A stretch of 64,000 bases of DNA from Streptomyces sp. MMG1121 (GTDB lineage Bacteria; Actinomycetota; Actinomycetes; Streptomycetales; Streptomycetaceae), in the NCBI RefSeq assembly GCF_001280015.1, contig NZ_LGDV01000238.1, forward strand, positions 62,001-126,000, written 5' to 3'. Shown here in pieces: positions 8,905 to 17,956 of the stretch; positions within the stretch are counted from its first letter, which is position 1, and every line of letters starts with the position of its first letter. The position numbers and the translations under genes are program-made. The notes under the pieces are model-generated. The model made no database searches. It saw only the letters and a list, made by a program, of their open reading frames with translations, and was not told the DNA's origin.

Positions 8905-9810
8905 ATGCAATTGGATTTGAACCTGCTCGCCGCGCTCGACGCGCTGCTGGAGGAGGGCAGTGTGGCCGGGGCGGCCGCACGCCTGCATGTCACCGCCCCC
9001 GCGATGAGTCGGAGTCTGGGCCGAATCCGGCGCACGACCGGGGATCAGATCCTGGTGCGCACGGGCCGCACGATGACCCCGACGCCGTACGCGATCGCCG
9101 TCCGGGAACAGGTGCACGAGCTGCTGCACCAGGTTCAAGGGGTGCTGGCACCGAGCCGTGAACTCGATCTGGCAACGTTGGAGCGGACTTTCACACTCCG
9201 CTGGCATGATTCCCTGGTCGCCTTGAGCGGCCCCGCGCTGCTCTCGGCCGTGCGTGAAGAGGCGCCGGGCGTGCGCTTGCGCTTCGTCGCGGAATCGAGC
9301 GTCGACACCCCCGAGTTGCGGCGCGGCGAGGTGGACCTGGAGGCGAACGCCAACCGGCCGAGCGCACCGGACGTCCGTGCCGAGAATGTGGGCGAGTCCC
9401 GCCTTGTCATCGTCGTGAGGCAGGGGCACCCCCTCACCCGTGTCAGGACCGTCACCGCAAAGCGGTACGCCGCCGCTGAGCACGTCACCGTCTCGCGACG
9501 TGGAAACCTCAGCAATGCCCTCGACGACGCCCTCGCGCGACTTGGCCTCACCCGCCGTGTGGTGGCGACCGCGCCCACGGAAGCGGCCGCGCTGGAGTTC
9601 GCCCGCGGCTCCGATCTCCTGATCAGTGTCCCCGAAGCCACCACGCGGTCAGCTGTCGCCGACCTCGGCCTGGCCGTGCTCCCCCTCCCCCTCGAACTGC
9701 CGTCGGCACCGATTTACCTGTCTTGGCATCAGCGCTACGACACCGACCATGCCCACGCCTGGCTGCGCGGGCTGGCGCGAACCGCGCTGGGCATGGGCGG
9801 AGCTTCGTAG
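8905..9810 (+). CDS. LysR family transcriptional regulator
   Basis: This encodes 301 residues, full length for the family. The winged HTH spans residues about 5-60 (LDLNLLAALDALLEEGSVAG, RLHVTAPAMSRSLGRIR), followed by a periplasmic-binding-like effector domain of the NodD/MexT type (FTLRWHDSLVALSGPAL, VIVVRQGHPL, LYLSWHQR-like end). The start ATGCAATTGGAT follows an AT-rich promoter region. It diverges from the IMPase-like/reductase pair, which it probably activates. A second LysR tail with very similar ending residues lies at 12222-12350, suggesting local duplication or a lost paralogue. Confidence 0.88.
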   Translation: MQLDLNLLAALDALLEEGSVAGAAARLHVTAPAMSRSLGRIRRTTGDQILVRTGRTMTPTPYAIAVREQVHELLHQVQGVLAPSRELDLATLERTFTLRWHDSLVALSGPALLSAVREEAPGVRLRFVAESSVDTPELRRGEVDLEANANRPSAPDVRAENVGESRLVIVVRQGHPLTRVRTVTAKRYAAAEHVTVSRRGNLSNALDDALARLGLTRRVVATAPTEAAALEFARGSDLLISVPEATTRSAVADLGLAVLPLPLELPSAPIYLSWHQRYDTDHAHAWLRGLARTALGMGGAS

Positions 9811-9890
9811 TCGGTGCCGTCCGGCCGCTTCACCCGTACGTCCACGCGACCACCTCGATGCCGCACGACCGGCCGCTGTGCGGACCCGCA

Positions 9891-10005
9891 TCAGATCACC
9901 AGCCTTCGGCGGTAGGCGTACACGACCAACCTGAAGGGGGGCGCGAAGCCCGAGTTTGCCGAGAATGCGGGACACGAACGTCTTGACGGTCTCCTGGCTG
10001 CCTCC
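9891..10005 (-). pseudogene. LuxR-type HTH C-terminal fragment, frameshifted
   Basis: Reverse translation gives SQETVKTFVSRILGKLGLR, the recognition-helix half of a LuxR/NarL DNA-binding domain, then in the next frame VVYAYRRRLVI and a stop, the normal end of such proteins. One frameshift separates them. The rest of 9811-10213 shows nothing identifiable. Confidence 0.6.
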
Positions 10006-10213
10006 ACCCCCATGCTGCTGGCCCGCTGCCGCCACGCCTCCGTCCGCCCCCTGGAGCGGTACGCACGCCCCGGCGTCGGCGCGGTCGCTCGGCACGTCGC
10101 CGAACACGGCGGCGATCTGCTTCAACGTCAGCAGCCGCGTCCGTGCGGGTGCTGACCGTGGGGGCAGCCAGACCGAGGCCTGCGGCTCACGATCGCGGAT
10201 CTGTGGGCCCTGC

Positions 10214-11347
10214 TCACTCGGTCGGCTCCAGGCCGGTGAGCAGGTTGAGCAAGCCGGCGGGGGCGTTGTCGCCGAAGATGAGCTGGTGGTTCTTGTCGGA
10301 TTCGGCGGCGAACCGGGCGCTGCGGGAAAAGAGAGCCTGCTCGTACTCCGCAAGGGCGGCTTCGATGTCGTCGGGGTGTGCGGCGATGGCTTTGCCGAGT
10401 TCGGCGCCGTCGAACATGGCGAGATTGGCTCCCTCCCCGGCGAACGGTGACATGAGGTGGGCGGCGTCGCCCAGCAGCGTCACTCCGGGAACGCGGTCCC
10501 ACCGGTGGCCGATCGGCAGGGCGCTGATCGGGCGTGGGGCGAGGGCGGTTTCCCCGTCAGTGATGAGTGCGGTGAGTTCCGGCGCCCATCCGGTGAATTC
10601 TGCCGCCACCTGGGCCGCCGCCGTTTCGGGACTGGCGAGGACGGCGGCGATCCATTCCTGCGGCTTGTTGAGCGCGACGTAGGTGTGAAGAACGGCGCCG
10701 GCCTCTCGATGGCCAAGGATCCCCTTGCCGGCTGTGACGGCGAACAGGGAACCGTCGCCGGTGGCCTTGGCCGCTGCGGTGTGGCGTTGGTCGGCGTCGT
10801 ACAGGTAGGTCTCGATGAACGACGTGCCGACGTACTCGGGCTTCGCGTCGGAGAGCAGCGGCCGGACCCTCGACCAAGCGCCGTCCGCGCCCACGAGGAG
10901 GCCGGTCGTCACAGTCGACCCGTCGCCGAACGCCAGCTCGTGCCTCCCGTCTCCGAGGGGGCGGACACTGGTGACCTTGTGTCCCCAGTGGATCATCTCG
11001 CCGGGCAGCGAGTTGATCAGGATCCGACGCAGGTCTCCGCGGAGCACCTCGGGGCGACCGCCCGTGCCGTCGTCGGGCTGGTCCAGCAGGACCGCGCCGT
11101 CCCGGTCGAGCACGCGCACGGCCTCGCCGCCTTCGTGGATGATCGCGCGGAACTCGTCGGTGAGGCCGGCCGCTTCGAGGGCGAGCTGCCCGTTGTACTC
11201 GTGGAGGTCGAGCTGACCGCCCTGCGTGCGGGCCTGCGCCGATGTCTCGGCTTCGTAGATGGTCGCGGGGATGCCGTGCAGATGCAGGACCCGTGCGAGG
11301 GTCAGGCCGCCGAGCCCGGCGCCGATGATCGTGACGGGAGTGGTCAT
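10214..11347 (-). CDS. FAD-dependent monooxygenase, TetX/PHBH-like
   Basis: This encodes 377 residues starting VTIIGAGLGGLTLARVL, the GxGxxG FAD motif, followed by YEAET, a conserved RGDLRRILINSL (DR-type) motif and LLVGADGAWSRVR. The second FAD motif is GVTLLGDAAHLMSPFAGEG. Overall it resembles TetX and related class A flavin monooxygenases that hydroxylate aromatic or polycyclic compounds including tetracyclines. Substrate cannot be told from sequence. It is transcribed away from a TetR gene across a 110-bp region with a long inverted repeat, a typical inducible detoxification layout. Confidence 0.85.
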   Translation of the reverse strand: MTTPVTIIGAGLGGLTLARVLHLHGIPATIYEAETSAQARTQGGQLDLHEYNGQLALEAAGLTDEFRAIIHEGGEAVRVLDRDGAVLLDQPDDGTGGRPEVLRGDLRRILINSLPGEMIHWGHKVTSVRPLGDGRHELAFGDGSTVTTGLLVGADGAWSRVRPLLSDAKPEYVGTSFIETYLYDADQRHTAAAKATGDGSLFAVTAGKGILGHREAGAVLHTYVALNKPQEWIAAVLASPETAAAQVAAEFTGWAPELTALITDGETALAPRPISALPIGHRWDRVPGVTLLGDAAHLMSPFAGEGANLAMFDGAELGKAIAAHPDDIEAALAEYEQALFSRSARFAAESDKNHQLIFGDNAPAGLLNLLTGLEPTE

Positions 11348-11389
11348 GGTGGTTTCCCTTTCGACTGGACACGCCCTACTCGGTTACAG

Positions 11390-11429
11390 TGTTCGCAGTA
11401 ATGCCGCCACGGTAGCACTACTGCGAACA
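11390..11429. promoter_or_regulatory. Inverted repeat TGTTCGCAGTA/TACTGCGAACA, predicted TetR operator
   Basis: Perfect 11-base arms at 11390-11400 and 11419-11429 with an 18-bp spacer. A further partial copy (GAGCGCAGTAG) follows at about 11432. The repeats sit between the divergent monooxygenase and TetR starts. The spacing would place two half-sites on roughly the same DNA face, or each arm may be part of a separate site. Confidence 0.6.
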
Positions 11430-11457
11430 GTGAGCGCAGTAGCAAGGAGGAAGACCG

Positions 11458-12186
11458 ATGGACGACGCTCACACGGTGATCTGGAACCGGCCGGAGCGGG
11501 CCGCGAAAGGCCCCGCGCCGTCACGCACCCGCACGGAGATCACCAACGCCGCTATCGCGATCGCCGACGCCGAGGGCATCGAGGCACTGTCCATGCGGCG
11601 CGTCGCCAAGGAACTGGGAACGGGCACGGCCTCGCTCTACCGCTACCTGGCGTCCAAAGACGACCTGCTCGACCTCATGCTCGACGCCGTAGCGGCCGAG
11701 GACGGCGGCCCTCCTGCCCCCACTGGCGAGTGGCGCAGCGACCTGCGAAGCCTGGCCCATCGTTCCCGGGCCACCATCCACCGGCATCCCTGGATGGCCT
11801 CCCTCGCAGCAGGGCGCCCATCGCTTGGACCGAACTCCCTCGATGCCACGGAATGCGCACTCACCGCCCTCGATCCCCTCGGCTTCGACATCGACGTCAT
11901 GATCACCGTCGTCAACACGCTGCAGGCCTTCGTCCGCGGCTACGTCATCGGCGAGCTCGCCCAGCAGGAAGCCGTCCGACGCTCCGGAGTCAGCATCCAG
12001 CAATGGATGGACGCCCATGCGCCCTACCTCGACAAAGTCGTCGAGAGCGGCCGCCATCCACTGCTCGCCCGGGTCATTCGTGATGCTGAGCTTCCCCACG
12101 CGGCCGACAGCGCCGAGCGCGGTTTCGAACTGGGACTCGAACGACTCCTCGACGGATGGGAGGCCAACCTCCCGGCCCGGCCCTGA
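11458..12186 (+). CDS. TetR/AcrR family regulator, TetR_C-like
   Basis: This encodes 242 residues. The start ATG is preceded by AAGGAGG. The HTH spans about residues 22-68 (RTEITNAAIAIADAEG, MRRVAKELGTGTASLYRYLA, SKDDLLDLMLD). The C-terminal half carries the TetR_C-type helical domain (HRHPWMASLAAGRPSLG, FVRGYVIGELAQQEA), seen in TetR proteins that sense drugs and control monooxygenases or efflux pumps. It is divergent from the TetX-like gene and likely binds the inverted repeat between them. Confidence 0.9.
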   Translation: MDDAHTVIWNRPERAAKGPAPSRTRTEITNAAIAIADAEGIEALSMRRVAKELGTGTASLYRYLASKDDLLDLMLDAVAAEDGGPPAPTGEWRSDLRSLAHRSRATIHRHPWMASLAAGRPSLGPNSLDATECALTALDPLGFDIDVMITVVNTLQAFVRGYVIGELAQQEAVRRSGVSIQQWMDAHAPYLDKVVESGRHPLLARVIRDAELPHAADSAERGFELGLERLLDGWEANLPARP

Positions 12187-12221
12187 CGATCCGGCAGCGC
12201 CAACGCGCCAACTAGAGATCT

Positions 12222-12350
12222 TTAAAGGTGCGGGTTACGCGCCGACGCGGTCCGCGCCAGATCGCGTAGCCGGACGTGTGCGGGGTCGGTGTCATAGCGC
12301 TGAGGCCATGACAGGTAGACCGCGGTCGGCTCCGGGATGCGGCTTGCCGC
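12222..12350 (-). pseudogene. LysR regulator C-terminal fragment
   Basis: The reverse strand reads EPTAVYLSWPQRYDTDPAHV then LRDLARTAS before a stop. This closely parallels the end of the LysR protein at 8905-9810 (IYLSWHQRYDTDHAHAW). Only the last 35-40 residues remain; the rest is replaced by ISL3 sequence. Confidence 0.65.
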
Positions 12351-12552
12351 CGGTAACGGCTGGTGCGCGACCGCCGCTGATGGCGGCGTCGCCAGTCGGA
12401 CCAGCCGAGTCGGTGAGCCATGTCGTGCAACGGCTGGACGATGACCGTGATGAACAGGCGCTGGATCTCGTTGCAGGACAGCGGGACCAGGTCGTCGGGT
12501 GTGGCTCGGCGGGCGTGTTCGTCGGCGCGGACGACGGCGAGACCGCCGCACC

Positions 12553-13122
12553 GAGCAGTCGGACGCCTTCAAGCCGTACCTGCAGCAGCAGTACGCCGCA
12601 GGCATCACCAACGGCCGGACGCTGTTCCAGCAGGTCCGCGAGCGCGGATTCCCCGGCGGCTACTCGACACTTGCCGCCTACCTGCGAACCCTGCAAGCGG
12701 GCACGGCCCCAGCCGTACCAGCGGAAATCCCGAGCCCGCCCCGGATCACCGCATGAATTATGCGAACCCGCGACCGCCTCAGCACCAAGGAGATCGAGCA
12801 ACTCGACCAGGCACGCCTCGCCTGTCCGGACATCGCCCGGGCGTGTGACCTCGCCCGGGCCTTCACCGACTTCGTCCGTAAACGCCGAGGCCAACTGCTG
12901 CCCGCCTGGATCCGCCGGGCCGAACAATCCGACGTTGTCCCGGTCGCCAAGTTCGCCGTGTTCCTCCGCCAGGACCTCGACGCCGTCACCGCCGGCCTCA
13001 CCCGCGAATGGAGCTCGGGCAAAGTCGAAGGCCATGTCCATCGCGCGAAAACGATCAAGAGGGCCATATACGGCCGAGCCGGTTTCCGACCACTGCGAAC
13101 TCGAATCCTCGCTGACGCATAG
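12553..13122 (+). pseudogene. ISL3-family transposase, C-terminal part with in-frame stop
   Basis: The frame from 12553 reads FKPYLQQQYAAGITNGRTLF and GGYSTLAAYLRTL, then a TGA at 12754-12756, then in the same frame RLACPDIARACDLARAF, PVAKFAVFLRQDLDAVTAGL and GKVEGHVHRAKTIKRAIYGR. The last part is the C-terminal DDE region of ISL3 transposases. The TGA falls where family members, from memory, have Trp (TGG), so a single G-to-A change explains it. The N-terminal zinc-finger half is missing. Confidence 0.75.
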
Positions 13123-13131
13123 CCCGGTCGG

Positions 13132-13818
13132 TCACGGAATCCAACCGGCAACCACCCGCTCCGCCACCGAGAAGTCCGTCCCGCAGTCCGAGCAGACGGC
13201 TCGTCCGAACAGGAACGCAATGCCGTGAGCCAGGCCCGCCTGCCCGTCCGCCAGCGCTCGCGTGAACAACCTCCGCGCCAGTCCGTCCAAGTCTTGGGTT
13301 CGCATCGGTTGGAGCGGCAACTTCTCCGCCTCGCCCAACGCGTAGTCGTCGCTGCAGCAGAACGACTCTTCCTGTCCGATCACGATGAACATGCTGACGC
13401 CACAGTAGGGACAGCCGACCTCGTACTCCCCGCTCTGCAGGCCGTCCAGGCAGCGATCCCAGATCTCGACGCCCTCGAAGGAGAGCAGGGCCTGCAGCAG
13501 GTTCACGTACTCCTCAGCCTCGACCGTGCGGCTCAGACGGCGATCGGTGAGACGGTTCAGAACTCCGATCGGGGCGGAGTAGACCGTCAGAGGGCTGTCG
13601 GACTCCGACAGCCCAGGCGAACAGGACGCTGTCGCTCCGGCTGCCAGCAGCACCCAGGCGAGATCGTCCGGGCTGCAGGCGATCGCGATATCGGCCAGCC
13701 GTGGAAGCGCTGCGTAGCTGGCGGGGAAGGCTGTGTCCAGCTGCGGACACAGATGGTCCATCACCTCGGACCACTCACCGCTCGGATCGGCCGCGAACCG
13801 GTCCAGGAGACCACGCAC
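13132..13818 (-). CDS. Hypothetical protein with two Cys pairs, probably 5'-truncated
   Basis: This encodes 228 residues if the GTG at 13818 is used. The frame is open for another 18 codons upstream without a usual start, up to the edge of an IS remnant, so the original N-terminus was probably lost. The protein has a helical N-terminal half (MDHLCPQLDTAFPASYAALP resembles HEAT-like immunity-type proteins of Streptomyces) and two zinc-ribbon-like Cys pairs, CPYC near residue 135 and CSDC near residue 212. Function is unknown. It converges with the ISL3 relic. Confidence 0.5.
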   Translation of the reverse strand: MRGLLDRFAADPSGEWSEVMDHLCPQLDTAFPASYAALPRLADIAIACSPDDLAWVLLAAGATASCSPGLSESDSPLTVYSAPIGVLNRLTDRRLSRTVEAEEYVNLLQALLSFEGVEIWDRCLDGLQSGEYEVGCPYCGVSMFIVIGQEESFCCSDDYALGEAEKLPLQPMRTQDLDGLARRLFTRALADGQAGLAHGIAFLFGRAVCSDCGTDFSVAERVVAGWIP

Positions 13819-13873
13819 GTGCTCCGCGGAACCAAACGCGTCGGTGAGCGTCGACCCCAGGGGCGATGCGTTC

Positions 13874-14002
13874 TCAAGCTGTGAGTCCGAGCGTGGCGGT
13901 TGCGTGCTGGGGGCGTGACCGGTAGTGATCGACTGCGGCGGCGATGTTGGTCCAGCCTGCTTGGCGCATGAGTCCGATAGCCAGGTTCCGCAGCGTAGCC
14001 AT
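13874..14002 (-). pseudogene. IS transposase C-terminal tail
   Basis: The reverse strand encodes [31 protein letters not shown] and a stop, the very end of a transposase of the kind annotated in actinomycetes near ISAs1. About 43 residues remain. Its left edge coincides with the missing 5' end of the hypothetical gene at 13132-13818. Confidence 0.6.
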
Positions 14003-14018
14003 GAATTTGATATGCCAG

Positions 14019-14609
14019 CTATCCGACCGGTCTCAGCGCCCGCGCGAGCGCGTCGACGGTCACACCGACGATCGCCCGGAGTTGCTCCGGGCTCGACCCG
14101 GCCCTACCCATCACCGCGAGAGACTGGTTCACGGCCGCTACGTGTACGGCGAAGTCCTCGGCGTTCTCGTCGGACATTCCGCCAGCCTTCAGCGCGGTGC
14201 GCAGGCGCGGGCGCTGTAGGCCGAACAACTCTTTGACATGCTCTGCGACGCTCGGGCTCAGCGCCGGACTCGCCATGACCGACTGGGCCATCAGGCATCC
14301 GTCGGGCACGGCGGGGTCGGCGATGCGCCCCAGGGTGACATCGAAGAACGCACGGACGGCGGCGACGGGGTCCTCGGCCGCGCACGAGAGGGCGGCGTCG
14401 AACTTGTCGCCGTAGCGCGTGGCGTAGCGATCCAGGCAGCGAAGAAAGAGCGTGTCCTTGTCGCCGAGCGAGGAATAGATCGAGCTGCGGTTCAGGCCGG
14501 TCGCCCGGGACAGGTCGTCGAGCGAGGTGTCGGCGTAGCCGGAGCGCCAGAACTGGATCATCGCGGCGTCGAGCACCGTGTCCATGTCGAACCGCTTCTT
14601 GCCTGCCAT
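14019..14609 (-). CDS. TetR/AcrR family regulator
   Basis: This encodes 196 residues. The ATG at 14609 is preferred over the ATG at 14618 because GGGAGG lies nine bases upstream of the former and directly abuts the latter. The HTH spans residues about 10-55 ([40 protein letters not shown]). The ligand domain has [14 protein letters not shown], like the AcrR group controlling small-molecule enzymes. It faces the epoxide-hydrolase-like gene across 85 bp with a 20-bp palindrome, its probable operator. Confidence 0.88.
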   Translation of the reverse strand: MAGKKRFDMDTVLDAAMIQFWRSGYADTSLDDLSRATGLNRSSIYSSLGDKDTLFLRCLDRYATRYGDKFDAALSCAAEDPVAAVRAFFDVTLGRIADPAVPDGCLMAQSVMASPALSPSVAEHVKELFGLQRPRLRTALKAGGMSDENAEDFAVHVAAVNQSLAVMGRAGSSPEQLRAIVGVTVDALARALRPVG

Positions 14610-14626
14610 GCGGCCCATCCTCCCAT

Positions 14627-14646
14627 CTTGGACTGATCAGTTCAAG
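14627..14646. promoter_or_regulatory. 20-bp near-perfect palindrome, predicted TetR operator
   Basis: CTTGGACTGATCAGTTCAAG has a perfect core ACTGATCAGT and extends to 20 bp with one mismatched pair. It lies directly between the divergent TetR and hydrolase genes, 18 bp upstream of the TetR ATG. Confidence 0.65.
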
Positions 14647-14694
14647 ACGTGCTAGCGTCGAATCACGGTCCACCCGCCTCGATGGAGGATTCCC

Positions 14695-15594
14695 ATGACC
14701 AACCCCGTCCCCGCCCTGCCCCTGCATGACCTGGCCGGATTCACGCACCGCTGGGTCGACGCCGACGGCGTCCGCCTGCACGCCGTCGAAGGCGGTCGGC
14801 CGGACGGACCGGTCGTCGTCCTGCTCACCGGGTTCCCGCAGACGTGGTGGGCCTGGCGAAAGGTCATGCCTGCTCTCGCCGATCGGTTCCGGGTCATAGC
14901 GATTGACCGGCCGGGCCAAGGCAATTCCGAGCATCCGGAGCTCAGCTACGACACGCACACGGTCGCCGCGCACATCCAGGCCGCTGTGAACGCTCTCGGC
15001 GTGCGGGACTACTGGCTCGCCGGGCACGACATCGGCGCTTGGGTCGCCTTCTCCCTCGCCCTGAACTACGAGAGCCGACTGCACGGGGTCGCGCTGCTCG
15101 ACGCCGGAATTCCCGGTATCACCATGCCGGAAGCGATCCCTCTCGACCCGACTCTGGCGTTCAAGACCTGGCACTTCGCGTTCCACGTGGTGCCCGATCT
15201 TCCCGAGACGCTGATAGCCGGCCGCGAGCGGGAGTACATCAGCTGGTTCCTGAAGACCAAGTCCCTCACGTCCGACGCGTTCGAGGAAGCAGAGCTCGAC
15301 CACTACGGCGCAGCCCTCGCCGTCGATGGCGGCCTGCGCGCCGGCCTCGCCTACTACCGCGACGCCGCCGAGTCCGCGCGCAAGAACCGCGCGGCACTCG
15401 AGCAACGGCGGCTGACCGCGCCCGTCCTCGGAATCTCCAGCAGCCACGGCTCGATCCCGGATATGGCGGCCTCCATCAGCCCGTGGGCCGAGAACGTGAC
15501 CGGCGTCATCGTGCCCGACGCCGGTCACTACATCCCCGAGGAGCAGCCCGAGGCCGTCGCCGCCGCCCTCACCGACTTCTTCAGCGGCCATTAG
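14695..15594 (+). CDS. Alpha/beta hydrolase, epoxide hydrolase/haloalkane dehalogenase-like
   Basis: This encodes 299 residues; the start ATG is preceded by GATGGAGG. The nucleophile elbow is AGHDIGAW with Asp rather than Ser, the mark of epoxide hydrolases, haloalkane dehalogenases and fluoroacetate dehalogenases. VIAIDRPGQGNS and the C-terminal DAGHYIPEEQP supply fold and catalytic His. The usual HG oxyanion motif is replaced by TGFPQTWWAW. Which reaction is catalysed cannot be decided; an epoxide-hydrolase-like role is the default. It is under probable control of the divergent TetR. Confidence 0.82.
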   Translation: MTNPVPALPLHDLAGFTHRWVDADGVRLHAVEGGRPDGPVVVLLTGFPQTWWAWRKVMPALADRFRVIAIDRPGQGNSEHPELSYDTHTVAAHIQAAVNALGVRDYWLAGHDIGAWVAFSLALNYESRLHGVALLDAGIPGITMPEAIPLDPTLAFKTWHFAFHVVPDLPETLIAGREREYISWFLKTKSLTSDAFEEAELDHYGAALAVDGGLRAGLAYYRDAAESARKNRAALEQRRLTAPVLGISSSHGSIPDMAASISPWAENVTGVIVPDAGHYIPEEQPEAVAAALTDFFSGH

Positions 15595-15661
15595 TGCTCT
15601 AGCAGGAGGGCGATCCCCATTGCCGTCGGGGGCCCGTCAGTTACGGGCCCGCCCCACGCGC

Positions 15662-16107
15662 CTACGGACGTGCCGTGAACCGCCCGTCGCCCCGCTTGTG
15701 CAGCCAGCCCTGGGCGGCGAGCTTGGTCATCTTCGCCCGCAAAGGTTCCAGCTTGCCGTGTACCGAGGCGTCCAGCCCCAGCCGCTCGCCGACCGCCCTG
15801 ACCTGCACCGGGCCGTCCGCCTCCCGGACGATCGCCAGGATCTTGCGGTAGTCGCCGGGCAGCCCGCCCTCGTCGGCCGCGTCGCCGCGGTGCGGGATGA
15901 GCAGGACTGCCCGCCCGGCCACCTTCGTCGATGCCGGAGCGACAGCCCGGCATCGGCCCGGGCCTGCTCGGCCAGGCGGTTCAACACTCCGCTCCGCGAT
16001 CGCCAGTTCGTGCCGCTCGGCCTGCCTCCTGGAGTTGCTTGCCCAACTCCTCGGCGAGAGCATCCAGTTCGCTCCGGCGGGCGGTGATCCGCTGCCGCTC
16101 CTGCATC
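15662..16107 (-). pseudogene. Coiled-coil/winged-helix transposon-associated protein, multiply frameshifted
   Basis: Reading from 16107 on the reverse strand gives RSELDALAEELGKQLQEA, then AERHELAIAER, then VLNRLAEQARA, then GRAVLLIPHRGDAADE and DYRKILAIVREADGPVQVRA, each change needing a frameshift. The end, MTKLAAQGWLHKRGDGRFTA, is a winged-helix-like tail. Proteins of this kind sit beside Streptomyces transposases. A related fragment lies at 37940-38090. Bases 16108-16639 contain no gene that can be supported. Confidence 0.5.
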
Positions 16108-16639
16108 CCCCGCGCCCTCCCGCGTTCTCACGGTGTGCCGACCTGCTGACGGATCGTAGGCGGGGGCCGGTCGTGGGCGCAGCCGAACCCGGCATCCCGC
16201 CAGAACCGGACCTGCCCGATGATCTACACCATGGTCATCGGCCGCCGACCGCCACGAGTACCCAACTCGCCATTCACACCAGACCCGTGACCTGCGACTT
16301 CACGATGCACACCGCTCAATGGCGAACCGGGGAAAGCGTCCGCAGCGACGCGTACACACGCGATCAGTTCATCTCGCTGGCTGAGAACGCATCAGCCCTG
16401 GCGTCGACCCATCCGTCATGCGTTCATCCAACCAGGCTGCTCCGGACTGACCGCACCGGGTGAGAGCGACTCCGAGATCCTTCGCGGAACCGCGGTCAGA
16501 ACCTAGGAATTCCCCACCCCTCGCTATGGGGGCGGACAGACCTGCTCACCCAACTTCTCCACCCACCACCTGCACGCTGAATTGCGGACAGGCCTGTAAG
16601 GGTTCGCGCGTGCCGCCGTCCGGATGATGAGGTGGCACG

Positions 16640-17611
16640 GTGACCAATCATGATGAGGCGGCGGCTGTCCGACCGTTGACACTGGCCTGGGTGAGCCAGC
16701 ACCTGGAGGCCGGCGAGCGGGTCGTCGGAGCCGAGGCGCTGCACGGCGGCGCCACCGCCGACATGCGGAGACTGACCATCGGCACGTGGGACGGAGGCAC
16801 CCGGCACCTGGTGCTGCGCTCCTTTGTCGACCCGACCCGGCAGGGGCCGGCCGAGGACCTCCTGCACAGGGAGGCCGACGCCCTGACCACGCTCGCCGGC
16901 GCCAGCGTGCCGGCTCCCGGGCTCGTCGCCGTCGATCCGACCGCCGCGCACTGCGAGTACCCCTCGCTCCTCATGACCCACCTGCCGGGCCGGACGGTCC
17001 TCGACGACGAGGGGCTGGAGACGCGCCTGCCCCTGCTGGCCCGTCAACTCGTGGCGGTCCACGCGGTGCGGCCGGCCGTCCGGCCCCGGGAGTACGTGAC
17101 GCTGACGACCGCCGACACGGTCGTGCCCCCCGAGGGTGCCGACGCCGCGGTCTGGGCCGCCGCGATCGATGTGATCCGCAAGCCAGCGCCGCGCTCCGAA
17201 GGGCGGTTCCTGCACCGGGACTTCCAGCCCGGCAACGTGCTGTTTGACCTACCGCCCGGGGACCCGGCCGGTGCCGTCGGTGCCCGGATCACCGGCGTCG
17301 TCGACTGGGCGGCAGCCTCCTGGGGTCCGGCGGACCTCGACGTGGCGCACTGCTCCACCAATCTCGCGCTGCTGCACGGCCCGGCGTGGGGCCTGCGCTT
17401 CACCGCGGCGTACCAGGAGGCCGGCGGGATGCTGGCCGCGGACGCGGACGAACGGCTGTACTGGCAGGTGCGGGAGCCACTGGCATTCTCGGAGGAAGTG
17501 CAGTGGGTGGCGCAGCCGTGGCGGGAGGCAGGACGGAACGAGCTGACGACACGAGCCGTGGAGGAGCGGCTGGATGCCTATGTCACCTCCCTGATGGACG
17601 CGCTGGGCTGA
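16640..17611 (+). CDS. Aminoglycoside-phosphotransferase (APH) fold kinase
   Basis: This encodes 323 residues from a GTG start. The catalytic loop FLHRDFQPGNVLF carries the HxDxxxxN signature, and the metal-binding site is GVVDWAAASWGPADLDVA, with DW in place of DFG as in APH-fold enzymes. The N-terminal lobe includes LHGGATADMRRL and a conserved Lys/Arg strand (HLVLRSF). The substrate could be a sugar, macrolide, homoserine-like or other small alcohol; a resistance role cannot be concluded. No regulator is adjacent. Confidence 0.8.
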   Translation: MTNHDEAAAVRPLTLAWVSQHLEAGERVVGAEALHGGATADMRRLTIGTWDGGTRHLVLRSFVDPTRQGPAEDLLHREADALTTLAGASVPAPGLVAVDPTAAHCEYPSLLMTHLPGRTVLDDEGLETRLPLLARQLVAVHAVRPAVRPREYVTLTTADTVVPPEGADAAVWAAAIDVIRKPAPRSEGRFLHRDFQPGNVLFDLPPGDPAGAVGARITGVVDWAAASWGPADLDVAHCSTNLALLHGPAWGLRFTAAYQEAGGMLAADADERLYWQVREPLAFSEEVQWVAQPWREAGRNELTTRAVEERLDAYVTSLMDALG

Positions 17612-17956
17612 GCCAAGGCGGTTCCGGGCACGGCCCCGACCTCATCATTTATCGCTCAACCAAGTGGGGAATCGAGCAGACCCTGGGGAACTTCGGGCCC
17701 GGCGTCGGGCGCGAGGCGCTCCAGCACCTGCAGGACGCGCTCCGATTCCTTCCCCCGTCCGCGCCGAAGTACCGCGCTTCTGCCTGGCACCGGTGCAGCC
17801 GGTGAGCAGTTCGCCGAACTGGCTTTGCAGGTGAGTTGCGCGAATTCGGCGGCCACATCATCGAGACCGGCACCGACTCCTACCGCCTCGCGACCCCCCG
17901 GGCCCGAGCCGAACAACACTCCCTGGGCCGAGGGGCCCGATCGAAGGGGCGAGAGC
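17612..17956 (+). other. Intergenic region with unassigned coding-like debris
   Basis: About 345 bp between convergent genes. Short protein-like stretches appear (STKWGIEQTLGNFG and, in another frame, EFGGHIIETGTDSYRLA) but no start, complete frame or confident family. They probably derive from a decayed mobile or regulatory gene. No terminator hairpin was recognised. Confidence 0.3.

Noticed and set aside
14104..15591. Reverse open frame of 495 codons across the TetR and hydrolase genes
   Set aside because: Both real genes are clear in other frames with motifs and ribosome binding sites; this frame is a GC-bias shadow.
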